8,869 nt of DNA from GCA-002701945 sp964442015. GTDB taxonomy: Bacteria > Fidelibacterota > Marinisomatia > Marinisomatales > TCS55. The notes under the pieces were generated by a model, which saw only the letters and a list, made by a program, of their open reading frames with translations, searched no databases and was not told the origin of the DNA. The position numbers and the translations under genes are program-made. Position 1 is the first letter of the stretch. Every line of letters starts with the position of its first letter. The DNA lies in assembly GCA_964442015.1 (NCBI GenBank), contig CAYTYA010000072.1, forward strand, positions 1-8,869, given 5' to 3'. Below are positions 6,451 through 8,869 of the stretch, piece by piece.

Positions 6451-7644
6451 ATGTCGAATAATTATATAGATAAGGCAAGTCAACATTTTAAAAACCTATT
6501 GGAAGATCAGCTTGCACGTGTTGAACGAATGGAGAATGATGAAGAAAAAACAAACTATGCGCAAATAGAATCATTAAAAATTGGAATAATAGGTGGGGAT
6601 GGAATAGGTCCATTTATTGCTGCTGAAGCTCAAAGAGTATTGGAAACATTATTATCTGAACAACTTTCAGAAGGAAAAATATTTTTCCAAGTTATTGACG
6701 ATTTGACAATTGAAAAAAGAGCTGATGTAAATCAAGCGATACCTGATGATGTGTTAGAAAAAATAAAGCACTGCCATGTTACGTTGAAGGGACCAACTAC
6801 CACACCAAGAAAAGGAGACCCTTGGCCTAATATTGAAAGCGCAAATGTTGCCATGCGTAAAGAACTGGATTTATTTGCTAATGTACGGCCTGTTCGAGTA
6901 CCAAAAGATGGCATCGATTGGGTATTTTTTAGAGAAAATACTGAAGGAGCCTATGCATTAGGGAGCAATGGGGTTGATGTAACGGATGATTTAGCTCTTG
7001 ATTTCACTGTTACTACAACTCAAGGCTCTGAGCGTTTACTTAGACTTGCGTTTGAATATGCTGATAAAAATAATATTGATAAGCTAACGCTTGTTAGCAA
7101 GGCTAATGTCGTTAAGACAACCGATGGGAAATTCTTAAAGATTGGATATGATATAGCAAAAGAATATCCAGATATAAGCGTTGATGATTGGTATATAGAT
7201 ATTATGACAGCAAAATTAATTGATCCAAAGCGTCGTACTCAATTTCGTGTTATGGCACTTCCTAATCTATATGGAGATATACTAACTGATGAAGCGGCAG
7301 AATTCCAAGGTGGTGTAGGGACAGCTGGCTCAGCAAATATTGGTAATAAATATGCAATGTTTGAAGCAATACATGGTTCAGCCCCAAGAATGGTGGATGA
7401 AGGTAGAGCTCAATATGCTGACCCATCCAGCATGGTTCGTGCTGGAGCAATGATGTTGCGACATATTGGATTTCCAGAAAAAGGAAAACATTTAGAAATG
7501 GCATTAGATATGACTGGCCAATTTGAAAAGAAACTAACAATGACAGGTAGGGATGATGGTGCTAATGGTAGAGAGTTCTGTGATTATATCCTTGAAACAA
7601 TGAATGATCCAGATCTTGAAAAGAAATGGGAGTCTTACCAATAA
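6451..7644 (+). CDS. icd: Isocitrate dehydrogenase (isocitrate/isopropylmalate dehydrogenase family)
   Basis: A 397-residue beta-decarboxylating dehydrogenase, most likely converting isocitrate to 2-oxoglutarate in the TCA cycle. GGDGIGP is at 48-54. The substrate serine and asparagine of isocitrate dehydrogenases are present in ESANVAMRK (S130, N132, R136; E. coli S113, N115, R119). R146, R161 and Y168 (FFRENTEGAYA) match E. coli R129, R153 and Y160. K217 aligns with the catalytic lysine, and D250, D276 and D280 with the metal aspartates. The S-x-N pattern argues against isopropylmalate dehydrogenase. The cofactor loop reads HGSAPRM: R313-M314 replace the NADP-type Lys-Tyr (E. coli 344/345) and the NAD-type Asp-Ile, so cofactor preference cannot be told. 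The N-terminal ~45-residue extension is charged. The ATG lies 2 bp after the FmdB-like stop, and a strong terminator follows. Confidence 0.9.
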   Translation: MSNNYIDKASQHFKNLLEDQLARVERMENDEEKTNYAQIESLKIGIIGGDGIGPFIAAEAQRVLETLLSEQLSEGKIFFQVIDDLTIEKRADVNQAIPDDVLEKIKHCHVTLKGPTTTPRKGDPWPNIESANVAMRKELDLFANVRPVRVPKDGIDWVFFRENTEGAYALGSNGVDVTDDLALDFTVTTTQGSERLLRLAFEYADKNNIDKLTLVSKANVVKTTDGKFLKIGYDIAKEYPDISVDDWYIDIMTAKLIDPKRRTQFRVMALPNLYGDILTDEAAEFQGGVGTAGSANIGNKYAMFEAIHGSAPRMVDEGRAQYADPSSMVRAGAMMLRHIGFPEKGKHLEMALDMTGQFEKKLTMTGRDDGANGREFCDYILETMNDPDLEKKWESYQ

Positions 7645-7672
7645 TAAATTAGTAATAGTTTAAAGTGTATTT

Positions 7673-7708
7673 AAAAAGGTGCATTATTATGCACCTTTTT
7701 ATTTTTTT
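7673..7708 (+). terminator. Strong intrinsic terminator after the isocitrate dehydrogenase gene
   Basis: Perfect 12-bp inverted repeat: AAAAAGGTGCAT (7673-7684) pairs with ATGCACCTTTTT (7689-7700) around a TATT loop. It is followed by A and seven T (7702-7708). It begins 28 bp after the IDH stop and ends 6 bp before the obg start, so its T-tract falls in the obg leader. The A-run/T-run symmetry could let it work on the - strand too. Confidence 0.9.
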
Positions 7709-7714
7709 GGATTT

Positions 7715-8680
7715 ATGTTTATAGATTATGCAGAAATAGAATGTGAAAGCGGACAGGGTGGTGCTGGACGTGTTTCATTTCGAAGAGAAAAGTTTGTTCC
7801 AAAAGGAGGGCCAGATGGTGGAGATGGTGGAAAGGGAGGATCAGTAGTATTTGTTGCTGATCGTAACCTGCATACATTGCAAGACATCCGCTATAAAAAG
7901 GCGTATAAAGCTGAAAATGGTGGTTCTGGAGCCTCAAATCAGAGAACAGGAAAGAACGGTCAAGATATTAAAATTCCTGTCCCTTTAGGTACTATAATTA
8001 GCGATTTAAGTAAAAACTTGGCTAAAGCAGATTTAGTTTCTGATGGAGAAGAGTTTATCGCATGCATGGGTGGTAAAGGTGGAAAAGGGAATATTAATTA
8101 TAAATCTTCTACAAGACAGACTCCTAGATATGCACAAAAGGGTTTATCTGGAGAGAAAAAGAATTTTTCTATAGAATTAAAGGTATTGGCAGATGTTGGG
8201 TTAGTTGGATTACCTAATGCAGGCAAATCTACCTTATTATCATCTGTGTCTTCAGCTACACCTAAAATTGATGATTATCCTTTTACTACATTACAACCTC
8301 ATCTTGGAATTGTTAAATATGGAGCATATCAATCCTTTGTAATGGCTGATATACCTGGGTTAATAGAGGGAGCAAGCACAGGAAAAGGTTTAGGCCATCA
8401 ATTTTTAAAACATATTGAACGAACAAAACTTTTATTATTTCTTATTGATACAGCAGATGAAAACCCATTAGAAAATTATAAATTATTAAAAAAAGAATTA
8501 TTGAACTACAACCCAGATCTTGATAAACGAAAATATTTAATTTTGCGTACAAAGATTGATACAAAGATTGAAAATGATAAATGGTCTGAAATAGATGGCT
8601 ACTTAAACATATCATCTGTAAGCAAAGAAGGGATACCCGAGCTGATCAACCATATTGGTCAACTCCTTAATGAAAAATAA
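7715..8680 (+). CDS. obg: GTPase Obg/CgtA
   Basis: A 321-residue Obg, a cytoplasmic GTPase that binds the 50S subunit and acts in late ribosome assembly and stress/growth control. The glycine-rich OBG fold covers ~1-157 (SFRREKFVPKGGPDGGDGGKGG). The G domain follows: G1 GLPNAGKST (165-173), switch DYPFTT, G3 DIPG (212-215), G4 TKID (279-282) in place of the usual NKxD, and G5 near ISSVSKEG (~292-299). It lacks the C-terminal extension of E. coli CgtA (390), as do many FCB proteins. I place the start at the ATG at 7715, because MFIDYAEIE is the usual Obg N-terminus. An in-frame GTG at 7679 would add 12 residues encoded inside the upstream terminator stem and is unlikely. There is no clear Shine-Dalgarno. 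Confidence 0.95.
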   Translation: MFIDYAEIECESGQGGAGRVSFRREKFVPKGGPDGGDGGKGGSVVFVADRNLHTLQDIRYKKAYKAENGGSGASNQRTGKNGQDIKIPVPLGTIISDLSKNLAKADLVSDGEEFIACMGGKGGKGNINYKSSTRQTPRYAQKGLSGEKKNFSIELKVLADVGLVGLPNAGKSTLLSSVSSATPKIDDYPFTTLQPHLGIVKYGAYQSFVMADIPGLIEGASTGKGLGHQFLKHIERTKLLLFLIDTADENPLENYKLLKKELLNYNPDLDKRKYLILRTKIDTKIENDKWSEIDGYLNISSVSKEGIPELINHIGQLLNEK

Positions 8681-8733
8681 TCTTGATATATAATATACTT
8701 AAATATTGAAATTGTTTTTCTACGAATAATTCA

Positions 8734-8760
8734 TTGGTAATTTAGAATATTAATTATAAA
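8734..8760 (+). promoter_or_regulatory. Possible promoter for tRNA-Ser
   Basis: TTGGTA at 8734-8739 and TATAAA at 8755-8760 are separated by 15 bases. The -10 ends 11 bases before the tRNA 5' end, about right for a start site just upstream of it. The spacing is short and the region is AT-rich, so this is tentative. Confidence 0.3.
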
Positions 8761-8771
8761 AAAATTATTTT

Positions 8772-8861
8772 GGAGAGGTGGCCGAGTGGCTGAAGGCGCT
8801 CCCCTGCTAAGGGAGTAATGGGTTTATAGCCTGTTCGTGGGTTCAAATCCCACCCTCTCCG
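8772..8861 (+). tRNA. tRNA-Ser, anticodon GCU
   Basis: A complete class II (long variable arm) cloverleaf. The acceptor stem is GGAGAGG (8772-8778) with CCTCTCC (8854-8860) and discriminator G at 8861. The anticodon stem CTCCC/GGGAG encloses loop CTGCTAA, with anticodon GCT at 8806-8808, which reads AGC/AGU serine codons. The variable region 8816-8836 can pair GGGTT with AGCCT, including wobbles. The T arm is GTGGG-TTCAAAT-CCCAC. The discriminator is followed by CAA, so the CCA end is not encoded and must be added enzymatically. It is 91 bp downstream of obg with its own AT-rich leader. Confidence 0.97.
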
Positions 8862-8869
8862 CAAGGAAA

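Noticed and set aside
7262..7540. Antisense open frames within icd (also 615-1004 in grpE and 7719-7937 in obg)
   Set aside because: They lie wholly or mainly opposite well-supported genes, have no recognisable domains, and look like codon-bias shadows.
6451..7644. 3-isopropylmalate dehydrogenase as the identity of this gene
   Set aside because: The S130/N132 substrate motif is the isocitrate type, and no leu genes are nearby.
7679..7714. In-frame GTG start that would extend Obg by 12 residues
   Set aside because: The extension is encoded by the terminator stem, loop and T-tract, and the Obg family starts at the MFID sequence at 7715.
8681..8733. Terminator or small gene between obg and the tRNA
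   Set aside because: No stem with a T-tract and no open frame with a plausible start; just AT-rich spacer.
1..8869. CIRCE operator, CRISPR repeats, transposase genes or integration sites
   Set aside because: None of the expected repeats, genes or duplicated tRNA ends was found when reading both strands.

Overview
The window is a strongly AT-rich bacterial chromosome segment. Every protein-coding gene is on the + strand, and the genes are tightly packed: there are three 4-bp ATGA start/stop overlaps, and hrcA and grpE overlap by 11 bp. Convincing Shine-Dalgarno sequences are scarce. The DnaJ linker motif (MSMDDIFSQFGDIFGG), the HrcA C-terminal sequence and the ~320-residue Obg resemble those of the FCB group (Bacteroidota and relatives). 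A marine Marinimicrobia/SAR406-like organism is my best guess, but this is inference from family resemblance, not a proven placement. There are no mobile elements, CRISPR arrays or broken genes; this is core chromosome.

Region 1 (1-2279) is the heat-shock cluster hrcA (5' end outside the window)-grpE-dnaJ: a repressor plus the nucleotide-exchange factor and J-domain co-chaperone of DnaK. The DnaJ is unusual. It keeps only two of the four CxxCxGxG zinc motifs, and these are exactly the two that form zinc centre 2.

Region 2 (2280-5115) starts with a 124-bp AT-rich gap holding a possible promoter. Two genes without a recognised name follow, both starting at TTG. The first encodes a 250-residue protein whose N-terminus has the spacing of a type IV pilin/pseudopilin helix (Glu at +5, Pro at +22) but lacks the glycine needed for prepilin peptidase cleavage. 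The second encodes a 649-residue protein that looks like a degenerate PilM/GspL actin-like cytoplasmic domain, a basic linker, membrane segment(s) and a PilN/PilO-like C-terminal domain. Together they may be a reduced or divergent type IV filament/secretion-type assembly. This pair is the main candidate for something undescribed.

Region 3 (5112-7644) is rsmD (16S rRNA m2G966 methyltransferase), coaD (phosphopantetheine adenylyltransferase), a small FmdB-type zinc-ribbon protein and an isocitrate dehydrogenase. rsmD is translationally coupled to the pilus-like gene before it. A strong intrinsic terminator (7673-7708) ends this run.

Region 4 (7715-8861) is the ribosome-assembly GTPase obg, whose start I place at 7715, just after the terminator stem, and a tRNA-Ser(GCU).
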